Shown: positions 26,339 through 35,380 of the stretch, piece after piece
Position numbering within the stretch: the stretch's first letter is position 1
How the letters are laid out: every line of letters begins with the position of its first letter
Source of the DNA: Paraglaciecola hydrolytica
GTDB taxonomy: Bacteria; Pseudomonadota; Gammaproteobacteria; Enterobacterales; Alteromonadaceae
Length of the DNA: 64,000 nucleotides
Assembly (NCBI RefSeq): GCF_001565895.1
Contig: NZ_LSNE01000003.1
Location: 64,653 to 128,652 of the forward strand
Direction: 5' to 3'
The notes under the pieces: model-generated
Database searches by the model: none
What the model was told of the DNA's origin: nothing
What the model saw: only the letters and a program-made list of their open reading frames with translations
Position numbers and translations under genes: made by a program

Positions 26339-28338
26339 TATACTAGCTCCTTATATACGACTTGATGGGAGGTCTTCCAAAAGTACCCTTCGGTTAAAGT
26401 CGAACACTTGGTTTGTTGATCAAACTTTATTTCAAATGCGTGCGAAATATTATTTTCCATGGCGCCAAAGAAGTCTTCATCCACCTCAGTATCGGTTGAT
26501 AGCAAAATGACTTGCTCTCCCGCTTCTGGAAAATAGTGCTTAACAAGCTTGTCTCGGTGTTTAGAGTCTAATCGGCCTAACGGTGTATCTATTACTACGG
26601 GTAATACTTTACCTGATAACTTGCCTAATGCTTCAAGTATGGCAAAAGCGAATATTTGTTTTTCACCCGCAGACATTGATTTTCGATTTATCGCTAAGCC
26701 ATCAGAATCAACCAAAGTGACATCAAATGTTGCAGAGTCAATTTTAGCAGAGAGCTTAAGGTCTTCTTTACGGGCTAGTTTACGATAAGACTGAGCAAAT
26801 AAATCTTCTAGCTGGCTAACACGCATTTGGGTCAATCTTGCTGAAAACTCATTTAATACATTAGTGGTGGCATCAACTCGCTCAACAGCTTTTGATATTG
26901 ATGCGTCTGTTTTTTGATTGGTGTAGAGTTTTTCGAGCTTTTTAGCTAATTCAAGTGCTTTAGTCATAAAGTTTTTGGCTTTAACTAAATGATGGCCATA
27001 GTCTGTTTTTAGCTTGTGCTTTTGTGTATCCAACTTCCTTAAGTTAGCGAAAAGATCAGCGAGCTCTTCTTCATCTGGCGCTCGCTGAATATTGATTGAG
27101 ACAGACTCTAGTGCTTGCTCAGTTGCAATCAACTCTTCAGTCAATGCGTTGCAATGTGACTTTGCATTCGCAGCATCTAGCATCTGGGTTTGAATTAAAT
27201 TGAGATCTGTCAGCGAGATATCTAAGTTTACGTCTTTAGATAAAGGAGTATTTATTGCATTAAAATACTGGCGAATAGTCGTGAGTAACTCATCCGCATT
27301 GTCTTTAAATTGCGCTGAGATTACGTTTTCTAAACCTGACAAACTCTGATTTAACTTATTAGCAAACGCATTTGAGTCTTTTACTTCTTGCTCAGCTGTG
27401 AGTGCATTGATTAAGCCAGCCATTGCATTGGGAGCCAAGGCCATGGGGAATGACCCATCAAGCTCATGGAGTAACTTAGATTCGAGTATTGCTTTTCGCT
27501 TTATTAGCTCATCAGCCTTATTTTTTTCGGCATTTTTAGTTTTTGCCCAAGCACCACCGCGATCCTGTATTTTTTGCTCGGCTTCACGCACTTGGGATTC
27601 CAGCACTATTAGCTGCCGCTTTATTTTGTCTTCACTTTCTCGCTCTTTATTAGCGAACACCAAACATTCACTCTTTTCATATTCCAGCTGTTCAATTAAT
27701 TTGATCGTTTTTGTATCAGCCGTTTTTTGGCTTATCTGTTTAATATAAACGTCTAAGTCGTCTGACAAGCGGTTGATCACATCAATACCTAGCAACTTTT
27801 GCACGGCTTCTTTTAAATAAGAGCCTGTATCGTCTTCGGCTAATTCGGCAATTTTTTCGCCGTCAAAAAAGAATAGATCACCAATACCCGGAGGCACTAA
27901 TTCATGTAAAAAGCTTTGCACTTGCTCAGTAGTAAGTGACTTTTCGCATTCATCATTTTTGAAAAGCACCAAAGATTCATCGCTGCTAATTGACCAACTT
28001 CTTTCTAATCGATAGGTACTGTGCTGGCCTTGATGGGTGTGACTAAAAGCTAAACTGATTTTTGCCACAGGTGTAGCTTGTTCTTTTACAGCTTTATTAT
28101 TGATTTGCTGAGCAAGATAGTCTTGAAATTCCTTTTTAGATACAACATTACCAATGGCTTTTTTACCCAACAATGCAAGCCGGATAGCACTTAGTATTGA
28201 CGTTTTACCTGCGCCATTTAACCCACCAAATAAAATGACAGGCTTAGATGATAAACTATCTCGCTTGGGAGCCAATTCGATTGTATGTAAACCGTTAAAA
28301 ACGCGAAAGTTTTCTAATGACAGGGTTTTAAAAATCAT
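26338..28338 (-). CDS. dndD: DNA phosphorothioation ATPase DndD
   Basis: A 666-residue SMC/Rad50-like ATPase. Walker A is GGLNGAGKTSIL near residue 40; a long coiled coil covers residues about 200-520; the ABC signature SAGEKQIFAFAIL and Walker B/D-loop VVIDTPLGRLDS lie at residues about 560-610. DndD is thought to alter DNA structure or introduce nicks during sulfur incorporation. It overlaps both dndC (TAATG) and dndE, so the operon is tightly coupled. Confidence 0.92.
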   Translation of the reverse strand: MIFKTLSLENFRVFNGLHTIELAPKRDSLSSKPVILFGGLNGAGKTSILSAIRLALLGKKAIGNVVSKKEFQDYLAQQINNKAVKEQATPVAKISLAFSHTHQGQHSTYRLERSWSISSDESLVLFKNDECEKSLTTEQVQSFLHELVPPGIGDLFFFDGEKIAELAEDDTGSYLKEAVQKLLGIDVINRLSDDLDVYIKQISQKTADTKTIKLIEQLEYEKSECLVFANKERESEDKIKRQLIVLESQVREAEQKIQDRGGAWAKTKNAEKNKADELIKRKAILESKLLHELDGSFPMALAPNAMAGLINALTAEQEVKDSNAFANKLNQSLSGLENVISAQFKDNADELLTTIRQYFNAINTPLSKDVNLDISLTDLNLIQTQMLDAANAKSHCNALTEELIATEQALESVSINIQRAPDEEELADLFANLRKLDTQKHKLKTDYGHHLVKAKNFMTKALELAKKLEKLYTNQKTDASISKAVERVDATTNVLNEFSARLTQMRVSQLEDLFAQSYRKLARKEDLKLSAKIDSATFDVTLVDSDGLAINRKSMSAGEKQIFAFAILEALGKLSGKVLPVVIDTPLGRLDSKHRDKLVKHYFPEAGEQVILLSTDTEVDEDFFGAMENNISHAFEIKFDQQTKCSTLTEGYFWKTSHQVVYKELV

Positions 28339-29963
28339 TACAACCCTTCCTTTTCAAGCAGTTTATTAAGTTGTTCTAGTTCTTCTGCTATTGAAATCAC
28401 TTCTTTTGATTGACGCATTTGATTCTGACGACTTTCTAAATTTTTCTCGATAATCTCTTCTGCCGATTCCCAGTCTTGCTGTACTAGCCGACCTATTTTA
28501 TTAAAAATACCAGTACGTCGAGATAAACCACTCAATGAGGTTTCAAGATCAATCAGCTTTTTAATCATTTGTGGCGCAACGGCATACTTAGGCGAAATTT
28601 CATTTAGTAAAACAGCCTCTTCATGGCTGAATTGGTTTGTGTCATCAACACTCCAATCTAAATCGAAACCAAATACCTCGTTGAAGATTTTTGGTAGAGT
28701 GTCTTCCCAATCAGGCTCGTTTGGATCGTTTAGCCATTCGTGGCGCACTGCGTGAAGCTCTGGCACAGTGATCAATTCAATTTCTTTGCTTACTTCACTC
28801 AATTGCTTTTGTGTTTCAAGCAACTCTTTTAAAAATTGCTGCCTAAAACTTAATAAATAGGGACCATAGGTATAGCCCTCAGTCATTTCTTTTTTACCGT
28901 CGATAGTGAGGGTTTTAAAAGCCATTCGTCCATCTCGGCGAATGTGACTGCGGTACTTACCTTTATCTTCAATAATGGTGGTTTCAGCTAACTTGTTACG
29001 TAAGTCGAGCAAGGGCTTCATCCATTCTTCACCGTTTTGTACCAAACTTTCCATTGCTCTGTCTTTAGTGACTACGGTACAAGTCCAGCAACCAAAGCGT
29101 GAATTCCCACACGAGGGCGTAGTTTCGTCAATCACCATTGGGCACTCACCTTGGCCAGACGAATCTTTATATAAATTCCACAGAATGAGGTTTTTGCCTC
29201 CCCAAGGGTTTTCCCATTCTAGCTCGTATTTATCAAACCATTTGTTTCTGATGCCACTTGGCGTTTCTTCACTCTTAAGGTGGCACAAACGCAAAATTTT
29301 CCAAACATCATCCACATGCCACATATCAATTGGGGTATAGATAAAAGCATTGGATAATGTAGTGTGCTTAGCTAAGACTGTGCCGTCTATTTTATGCTTA
29401 GCGATGACTTGTGCTCGTGATGCGCTTTCTTGTGAGCGTGAGCCTAATACAACAATTACTTCATCGTATTGGCTGACTTTATCAGTAATGAAGCTGCTGA
29501 CAGGATCGATTTTCATTCGCTCTGTACACCATCTAAAGCTTCTAGTGGGTGCTGGATAACCCTTACCTAGCAAATTAGCCCAAAACGTTTCATTCGTTTT
29601 AGGCACCACTTTGTGCGAAGTAATAGGTAGTTTGTCTCGTTTAGCGCCACGCTCGATCGCCTCTAACGAATTATTGACGTGATTAACGACGATAGGCGTT
29701 TCAACTAATGTGTCGGATGCAACAACAAAAACGGGTTTATGCCTATCTTCTGGCTTTAACCCCAACAAAGCTAAATAGACTAATGCCATCACAGCAGACG
29801 AGTCTTTTCCTCCACTATAGCCAATAACCCACGGGCGTTTATCAGACAAATAGACTCGTTGAGTATCGGCAATATATTCACTTAGAAAGCGACCAGAAAA
29901 TTCTTCATTTTCTATAAAATCGACGTAGTCTTCGTCAATATCGTGTTTATTTAATAACATCAT
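28338..29963 (-). CDS. dndC: DNA phosphorothioation sulfurtransferase DndC
   Basis: A 541-residue PAPS-reductase-like ATP pyrophosphatase. The PP-loop is IGYSGGKDSSAVM near residue 50. Four Cys residues that can bind an Fe-S cluster lie in GECPMV, TPSCGNS and FGCWTC near residues 277-300. Together with the cysteine desulfurase (DndA/IscS, not encoded in the window), DndC activates sulfur for the DNA backbone. The start overlaps the dndB stop by 4 bases (ATGA). The C-terminal 150 residues are charged and helical. Confidence 0.94.
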   Translation of the reverse strand: MMLLNKHDIDEDYVDFIENEEFSGRFLSEYIADTQRVYLSDKRPWVIGYSGGKDSSAVMALVYLALLGLKPEDRHKPVFVVASDTLVETPIVVNHVNNSLEAIERGAKRDKLPITSHKVVPKTNETFWANLLGKGYPAPTRSFRWCTERMKIDPVSSFITDKVSQYDEVIVVLGSRSQESASRAQVIAKHKIDGTVLAKHTTLSNAFIYTPIDMWHVDDVWKILRLCHLKSEETPSGIRNKWFDKYELEWENPWGGKNLILWNLYKDSSGQGECPMVIDETTPSCGNSRFGCWTCTVVTKDRAMESLVQNGEEWMKPLLDLRNKLAETTIIEDKGKYRSHIRRDGRMAFKTLTIDGKKEMTEGYTYGPYLLSFRQQFLKELLETQKQLSEVSKEIELITVPELHAVRHEWLNDPNEPDWEDTLPKIFNEVFGFDLDWSVDDTNQFSHEEAVLLNEISPKYAVAPQMIKKLIDLETSLSGLSRRTGIFNKIGRLVQQDWESAEEIIEKNLESRQNQMRQSKEVISIAEELEQLNKLLEKEGL

Positions 29964-31045
29964 GCGTTTAGTAATTCTTTTTCTTTGATTAGCTCTTCTT
30001 CCGAAATAGGAAGCGCTATTTGTCGTTTAATTTCGATTGCGGTCAAAAATATATTAGATGTGGCTTTGGATAAACGACCATGCTGCATTGCACGGTTTGA
30101 CCACGCAGCATTGGATTTAAGCCAATTGATGCTTTTGAGGCCTTCAAATTTATCAGCTTGGGCCGTTGGATTTAACTCTGATATTTCTTTACCGACGATG
30201 GCTAATGCTTGTAATCCAATACCGTGAGCTGTAATAAATTCTTGTCTAAATTCAGCAGATGATAAGGTTTTTGCTTGTACTTGCTGCCATTCAAGCATGT
30301 GTTGGTTTAATCTATTCCAGAAATCAACCGCTTGTTTTTGCTCAACATCGCTGAATCCATCTTTAGGCCCTTTCCCGAATAAGGCACGCGTGGCTTGCTT
30401 GATACCACTCAATGTGAAAATTTTACTACTTCTTACTGAAATTGTAGAACGTTCAAATTCTGTTAATCCTATGAACGGCTTGGCATTCATTGAAAGGTAT
30501 CGAGCTAATTCAGAAGCTTGGTCTCTGTGATCATACAACGTGCCTAATGAGGAACTTGGTCTAACAGCATATTTGTTTAAATCAGCAAACATTTGTTGGC
30601 TACGTTTAAGGCCTTCGTCTACGAAAAATAAAACAGCAATATTATCTTGGCCTAACTCAGGACTTTCTTTTATCGCTTCTTCAATTGCCGCTCGACGATG
30701 CTGACCATCGTTTATTAACATATGCGCATCCATTGGAACTCGTAATGTACCAAGGTTGTTCATGCTCTCCGTTTCTATAAACTCTACGTCAGAACCCACT
30801 GATGCTGTTAGCGCAGAAAAAACGTAGTCCTTTGGTGAGTCAAGTAAATAGCGCGTCATCTCGGGTATACGACTTTTGTTTAAAGTACGTTGAGCACGTA
30901 ACTCAACTGGCACTTCTTCTTCGTCATACATAAATATCTTAGGAATAATACGTAAAGGGCATGTCGCAATATAGAATGGTTTTCCTGCTTGAATCGCCCT
31001 AATAGCGGGGAAAGAATAGCAATAATTGCTATCAAACTTATCCAT
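29960..31045 (-). CDS. dndB: DNA phosphorothioation regulator DndB
   Basis: A 361-residue DGQHR-domain protein: INDGQHRRAAIEEAI near residue 110, followed by FFVDEGLKRSQQMFADLN, matching DndB. DndB is not needed for modification itself but influences frequency and is reported to repress dnd genes in some hosts. It is the first gene of dndBCDE here. A 21-bp palindrome at 31,071-31,091 lies just before it. The DGQHR motif is related to the DGQQR of the DUF262 gene in the opposite operon. Confidence 0.92.
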   Translation of the reverse strand: MDKFDSNYCYSFPAIRAIQAGKPFYIATCPLRIIPKIFMYDEEEVPVELRAQRTLNKSRIPEMTRYLLDSPKDYVFSALTASVGSDVEFIETESMNNLGTLRVPMDAHMLINDGQHRRAAIEEAIKESPELGQDNIAVLFFVDEGLKRSQQMFADLNKYAVRPSSSLGTLYDHRDQASELARYLSMNAKPFIGLTEFERSTISVRSSKIFTLSGIKQATRALFGKGPKDGFSDVEQKQAVDFWNRLNQHMLEWQQVQAKTLSSAEFRQEFITAHGIGLQALAIVGKEISELNPTAQADKFEGLKSINWLKSNAAWSNRAMQHGRLSKATSNIFLTAIEIKRQIALPISEEELIKEKELLNA

Positions 31046-31070
31046 CGGTAATAATCCAAATCACGTAAAT

Positions 31071-31091
31071 GTACGTAATATTATTGCGTAC
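31071..31091. promoter_or_regulatory. Palindromic operator upstream of dndB
   Basis: GTACG(T)AATAT at the left mirrors ATTATTGCGTAC at the right; the 21-bp site is a palindrome except for one base pair, centred 36 bp before the dndB ATG. It is placed to control the dndBCDE promoter, possibly by DndB or by the small HTH protein at 34,181-34,372. Confidence 0.55.
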
Positions 31092-31167
31092 AAAAGCAAT
31101 TCTGAACAGAAAAATTACACTTTAATTCTTATTTTTTAAGTACCTATTAATCAGGCTTTGACTTCGT

Positions 31168-31608
31168 TTATTCACTATTTTGTACACACACGTCATCTAA
31201 TTCATATGCCAGCTTAGTGGCTATTCTACAGGTCACATCAATGAAAGGTAAGGCATATTGTCCACCAGTAACTCTATATTCAAGCCGTTTTTCTGCATAA
31301 TCGAAACTAAGTAGTTGAATCACACCTCTTTCAATATCCTGTATTTCGATTTCGTTTGCCAATCCCTGATCATATGATTCAGCCAGCAATAAACGTAAAT
31401 CGTGGCCAAATTTTTTTGATCTGAGTTGTTTGATTGATATACCAGAATGAAGCAAGTAAGCCTTTAATGACAATTCGATTGAACGACCTAATAGAAAGTA
31501 AGAGGGTAAAGACACACTATCCGATTTGTTTAGCACAAGATTTGCTGCTAGTAAAAACTCCTTCGCACTATCTAAAAAGCCTTTACTTGTTTCACCAATA
31601 TGCATCAA
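31168..31608 (-). CDS. HEPN-like small helical protein
   Basis: A 146-residue protein of mostly helical character with SYFLLGRSIELSLKAYLLHSG and FGHDLRLLLAES, resembling HEPN-type or AbiV-like folds, in which a helix holding a Glu/Lys pair precedes a GHDL stretch. The usual RxxxxH RNase motif is not clear, so catalytic activity is doubtful. It lies 123 bases upstream of dndB and 32 bases after the methyltransferase gene, on the same strand, within the dnd accessory cluster. Confidence 0.5.
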   Translation of the reverse strand: MMHIGETSKGFLDSAKEFLLAANLVLNKSDSVSLPSYFLLGRSIELSLKAYLLHSGISIKQLRSKKFGHDLRLLLAESYDQGLANEIEIQDIERGVIQLLSFDYAEKRLEYRVTGGQYALPFIDVTCRIATKLAYELDDVCVQNSE

Positions 31609-31639
31609 AATTCTGCCTCTATCGTTTTCTAACGGTTCG

Positions 31640-33643
31640 TCAAAAGTGACTTATTCTATAACCATTGAGAGTCATTGTTGTTGAACTTAGTTTTTCTATA
31701 AACTCAACAGCTGACATATGTTGCTCTCCTGCACCGCTAACTACGCCTAGTTTTATCAATTTTTCATCTAAACGCTTTTGGTCTTTGTAGTGCTCATCTG
31801 ATTCAGCCATTAGCTCATGTTTGTTTAATAATGGCGGACGCTTTTCCTCATTTACGTAGTCAAAGTAGTCGATATCTTGTTCAGCTAATTTTACTTTCAC
31901 ACGTTCCATTATTCGCGGAATTGGGTTCTGAATAAAATCGTCATAAACCATAAATGTCACCTTGCCAGAAGTAACGTGAATTTTAACCACATCAGCCTCA
32001 TTCCAGTCACCATACATCATTGCAGCAGCACCTATGTAGATCCTAAGTATTAACGGTAGTTCATTAATAAACTTAGATTGAATTAAAAGTGAATGACCAA
32101 CATTATGGATAGACGGTATGTTTACCCTTGCCTGTTCAATGGCAGCATTTAGTAAATCATAATCGGCAATTGCAAAAAGCCACTCTTTCGCCTCATCTTG
32201 TCCTGCTAATACCGAAATAAATAGGGATTTTATATCTCTTTTTTGAGCTTCTGGCATGCTGCTGTAAGTTTTACGTTTCGAGAATAATGCAAGAGCAAAG
32301 TAAACCAAATAATCTTCTTTTCTTGACGCTTTTGCTTGGTCAAATTGTGCCTTTCTATCATCATCCATTATCAAATTAAGTAATTTTTTGGCACTGCCAA
32401 AATGTTCAATAATGTGCGCAAACTCGGCAAACTCATCAGCGGTAGGCAACCTACCAAGTTCCAGCGTCATGTTCCAAAATCTTTCAATTAACTCATACTG
32501 TTGTTCTATCAGTAAGTTAAGTTTTTCGGTTTTTGACGGTGCTTTATTTAAGGATTGCCAATGTGTTTTTCGCTTTAACTTTGCTGAAAGGTAGAATTGT
32601 TCTTCTAACTCATCCTTAAAAACAATAAAAATACCCGGCCCAACCGATATTGCCGTTTTGTCGAGAGAATCCTCAATGAAAAGCTGTAATTCAGATTGAA
32701 AATAATATTTCTGGAAGGTATTCCTAGACGTAATAACACCGTCTTTATACTGGGTCATTTGCGCTAGTTTTGTTTCACTTATTAGCATACAAGCGACAAT
32801 AAGAATTTTGTCGGCCAACTCAAAAGCCTTGTGCAGAGCCTCTATTCTTTCTGGTACATCTTCAATAACGTTAAGTACGAAGCCTAAATTGACTATGTCG
32901 GCGTTATACAGCTCGGCGTCTGGTCTGAAGTTAGGATCCCAACCTGAAGCATCAATTCCATTTGCATGTAACTCTGCTAAATCGTCACCTAAGCCACACC
33001 CATAGTCGAAAACGCTGTATTGACCATTGAGATATCCTTTGTTGTACATAAACTTCATCGGTGTACTTAAGCCATGACGAACTATGGCAGTTTTATGCCG
33101 ATCAATTTTTTTCTCTTCCAATTCAAAAAGTGCACTGGCTCGAAATAATCTGCCATCAACTAGCTCGTAACCTGCTTTGGCAATAGTCGCTTGCCAGCCA
33201 AGTTTAAATCCAATTGCTCTCGTGTTTTCATATAGCCCTGCCAACTCACCTTCTTGGGTGATCAAAGTGAATTCATCGTACTGAGGATAGGTTGCAGCAA
33301 CCATCAGTTCTTTACGATGCAGTATTGGCGGGTTGTCAGACTTGGAATAGTCATTAATGCGATGGTGCTTTTTATTTAGATCTACAAACAGACTCGTTTT
33401 TAACTCAGGGTAAGCCTCGGTATCAAAATCTGGGTAAGCCAATACAGAAAATTGAAAAGAGTGTTTTGAAAACTTTGCCACATCCCAACTAAATGATGAT
33501 TGCTTAAGGGCTGATAAAATCCGATTTATAAATTCCAGTAATTGAGTATTCTGAATGCCTGAACAATGAACATAAATAGCCTGTGGTGTTGATTTACCAA
33601 TCGGCAATTCAGCAGTTAACTTACTAAAACTAAGCGCATCCAT
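31640..33643 (-). CDS. DNA phosphorothioation-associated putative methyltransferase
   Basis: A 667-residue protein of the family found with dnd genes (TIGR04096-like). A SAM-binding Rossmann core is visible near residues 210-280: VFDYGCGLGDDLAELHANG, SGWDPNF, then DIVNLGFVLNVIED. The N-terminal and C-terminal parts carry no recognised motif. The substrate is unknown; it may add a second mark at or near phosphorothioate sites. It overlaps the next upstream gene as TAATG. Confidence 0.82.
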   Translation of the reverse strand: MDALSFSKLTAELPIGKSTPQAIYVHCSGIQNTQLLEFINRILSALKQSSFSWDVAKFSKHSFQFSVLAYPDFDTEAYPELKTSLFVDLNKKHHRINDYSKSDNPPILHRKELMVAATYPQYDEFTLITQEGELAGLYENTRAIGFKLGWQATIAKAGYELVDGRLFRASALFELEEKKIDRHKTAIVRHGLSTPMKFMYNKGYLNGQYSVFDYGCGLGDDLAELHANGIDASGWDPNFRPDAELYNADIVNLGFVLNVIEDVPERIEALHKAFELADKILIVACMLISETKLAQMTQYKDGVITSRNTFQKYYFQSELQLFIEDSLDKTAISVGPGIFIVFKDELEEQFYLSAKLKRKTHWQSLNKAPSKTEKLNLLIEQQYELIERFWNMTLELGRLPTADEFAEFAHIIEHFGSAKKLLNLIMDDDRKAQFDQAKASRKEDYLVYFALALFSKRKTYSSMPEAQKRDIKSLFISVLAGQDEAKEWLFAIADYDLLNAAIEQARVNIPSIHNVGHSLLIQSKFINELPLILRIYIGAAAMMYGDWNEADVVKIHVTSGKVTFMVYDDFIQNPIPRIMERVKVKLAEQDIDYFDYVNEEKRPPLLNKHELMAESDEHYKDQKRLDEKLIKLGVVSGAGEQHMSAVEFIEKLSSTTMTLNGYRISHF

Positions 33644-34206
33644 TAATCATTATTCCATAGGTTTGAAAATGGGACTCCTGAACCACTTTTTTTAGGAATT
33701 CTTTTACCTAATTGCGAAGCACTCATTATTTGTATAAATCTGGAGTTATCAGGGCCAACACTTATGTGTATTGGTCGATTTGTGCCGTAGAAATAAAGCC
33801 TATCAAAACCTACATTCTGACTTATCCAATCAGCTACTTGATCCATGTCATTTTTATAGCCTGCAATCATGAAGTCACACGCGGCACCGTACCTTTGGCA
33901 GTGAGGATTTCTCTTGGAATTAACTTCATGTGAGGCATGTTGATCAAGCTTGGGTGCAATACCTTGAGGCGCTTTTTTTAATATTTCTTTAAGCAATACT
34001 GATGATGTAAATCCGTAGGTAATGTCGAGTTGTCCGAACTTTTTCTGGATAGGCAACAGCACATGCTCACACAAAAGTGATATAGCAGCTAGGCTGGAGT
34101 CGGAAGGTGTATTTGCTTTAATTTGTGGGTAGCGTAGGAAGTGCCAATTTACGACCTGCTCGACCAATTTATCTATTGGGCTAAGCACCATTGAGCGTAT
34201 CTTCAC
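33643..34206 (-). CDS. dnd-linked protein with M15-peptidase-like fold
   Basis: A 187-residue protein. DITYGFTSSVLLKEI, HCQRYGAACDFMIAG and RPIHISVGPDN follow the order of the Zn-binding segments of M15 (D-Ala-D-Ala carboxypeptidase or Hedgehog-type) domains: His, Asp, then a late His. There is no signal peptide, so a cell-wall role is unlikely; the fold may have been adopted for another job in this cluster. It overlaps the small HTH gene by up to 26 bases and the methyltransferase gene by TAATG. Function is inferred only from the motif pattern. Confidence 0.5.
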   Translation of the reverse strand: MKIRSMVLSPIDKLVEQVVNWHFLRYPQIKANTPSDSSLAAISLLCEHVLLPIQKKFGQLDITYGFTSSVLLKEILKKAPQGIAPKLDQHASHEVNSKRNPHCQRYGAACDFMIAGYKNDMDQVADWISQNVGFDRLYFYGTNRPIHISVGPDNSRFIQIMSASQLGKRIPKKSGSGVPFSNLWNND

Positions 34207-34372
34207 TAATTACTTCAGACACTAGATAAAAGTATGCATTGCCTTTTTTTCTGAATGTTAACTTGCCTACTTCTCTTTGGTGCATTAACTCACACCCTGA
34301 GACTTTAAGATGTTTTTGCATCTCTTTGCTGCTCAGCCAAATAGCACCCCGTCTTTGTTCTACAAGTTTCAA
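34181..34372 (-). CDS. Small HTH (excisionase/MerR-like) protein
   Basis: A 63-residue protein with IWLSSKEMQKHLKVSGCELMH and GKLTFRKKGNAYFYLVSEV, the outline of an HTH_17/MerR-type DNA-binding domain with a short wing. It is the first gene of the minus-strand accessory operon (HTH, M15-like, methyltransferase). It is a candidate regulator of the dnd genes, perhaps through the palindrome at 31,071, but its binding site is not shown by the sequence. Confidence 0.55.
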   Translation of the reverse strand: MKLVEQRRGAIWLSSKEMQKHLKVSGCELMHQREVGKLTFRKKGNAYFYLVSEVISEDTLNGA

Positions 34373-34847
34373 ATTTACCTCCTTTTACCTCGTGGTGTGT
34401 TGTCGTCAGATATAATTTCCACCTAAGCACAAAAACCACTTAATTTTATAGACCCGCGTCCATTATATGCATTGGAGTGGAGTAATGAACCAACGAGGTT
34501 GAGCGCATAATCTGACTAGGCATTTTTTGCGAGAGTACTAAACCACTACCTCGCTACGATTACCGCTTTTTCCGTATAAGGTACATCTAACATCATCACA
34601 AAAGCCAAGCAAAGAATTTGAATATGTAACTTTTGTCCATCCAAGGGATTTGGTTAACCTTATATGAGCAAACCAAATAATTATTCAGATACTTTGCTTA
34701 TTCATTGGATTGTTCTTCAACACTATTCCTAATGGAGCACTTTTGAATACAAATTAACAGGCTTTGAATTAGGGGGGATAACCCCTTTGTTGCCTACCCA
34801 CTCGGATAGAGAGCAGATAAGAATTTTACTATGGTGGAGACTTGGCA
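34373..34847. other. Intergenic region with one copy of a 35-bp repeat
   Basis: No convincing gene is seen in these 475 bases. The only notable feature is the 35-bp sequence at 34,725-34,759 that recurs at 42,774-42,808. The region just upstream of 34,372 should hold the promoter of the HTH gene; no strong -35/-10 pair stands out. Confidence 0.5.
34725..34759 (+). repeat. 35-bp direct repeat, left copy
   Basis: It begins ATTCCTAATGGAGCAC and ends AAATTAACA; an identical copy in the same orientation lies at 42,774-42,808. The two copies enclose the six-gene operon and the two small genes before it. It could be a trace of how that segment was added. Confidence 0.85.
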
Positions 34848-35066
34848 TTAAGTCAGCAGGCTCATTGTTTCTACAAACTTTCCATTCCGCCAATGACCTA
34901 GTGACCTTTTTCCATCTGGTGTGATGCGTTCGAGGTAGTCGGGGTACTGTGGGTTCTTGCCATATAGCGTTTGTCCTTGAGCCAACAACTCGCGATTCAA
35001 ATTCCCCGATTTATAATCGCGCTCAACCTCTTCAGCTAAGGCCAGCACATCAAATTGATTGGTCAC
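34848..35066 (-). CDS. Small protein of unknown function
   Basis: A 72-residue hydrophilic protein with Tyr-Pro-Asp-Tyr and a conserved-looking C-terminal GKRSLGHWRNGKF. No family is recognised. Its start overlaps the stop of the gene at 35,063-35,380 by 4 bases, which supports both being real and co-translated. No role can be inferred. Confidence 0.5.
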   Translation of the reverse strand: MTNQFDVLALAEEVERDYKSGNLNRELLAQGQTLYGKNPQYPDYLERITPDGKRSLGHWRNGKFVETMSLLT

Positions 35067-35380
35067 AATATATTCCCGTCGGTGTTCGTATTAACTGGAA
35101 GCCCTGTATCAATGCCATGTTTGGTGGCAAAGGCCTGAAGCTTGTTGTCATAAAAATTCATGTCTTGTTTATATCGACAGAAAAATTTTATGGCCGCGTT
35201 GGGTTCTTCATAGATTGCCCGAATATCATTTTCTCCCGCATCAATAGAAAAAGAGCCATCGTCTAGCCGATACGCTGCCTGCCCTCCAACGAAGCATTCT
35301 TGTGTAAACATCGTCAGCACGTTTTCAACTTGTTTAGGCTTCACGATTTGAAATTCGGTGTGGCAATAGGGCATGATCAT
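35063..35380 (-). CDS. Small protein of unknown function
   Basis: A 105-residue soluble protein without recognised motifs; two early Cys residues and several aromatic residues are present (QECFVGGQAAYRLDDGS, FFCRYKQDMNFY). It overlaps the next gene by 4 bases and forms a two-gene minus-strand unit between the dnd accessory cluster and the divergent six-gene operon. The arrangement would fit a toxin-antitoxin-like pair, but nothing in the sequences confirms it. Confidence 0.5.
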   Translation of the reverse strand: MIMPYCHTEFQIVKPKQVENVLTMFTQECFVGGQAAYRLDDGSFSIDAGENDIRAIYEEPNAAIKFFCRYKQDMNFYDNKLQAFATKHGIDTGLPVNTNTDGNIL

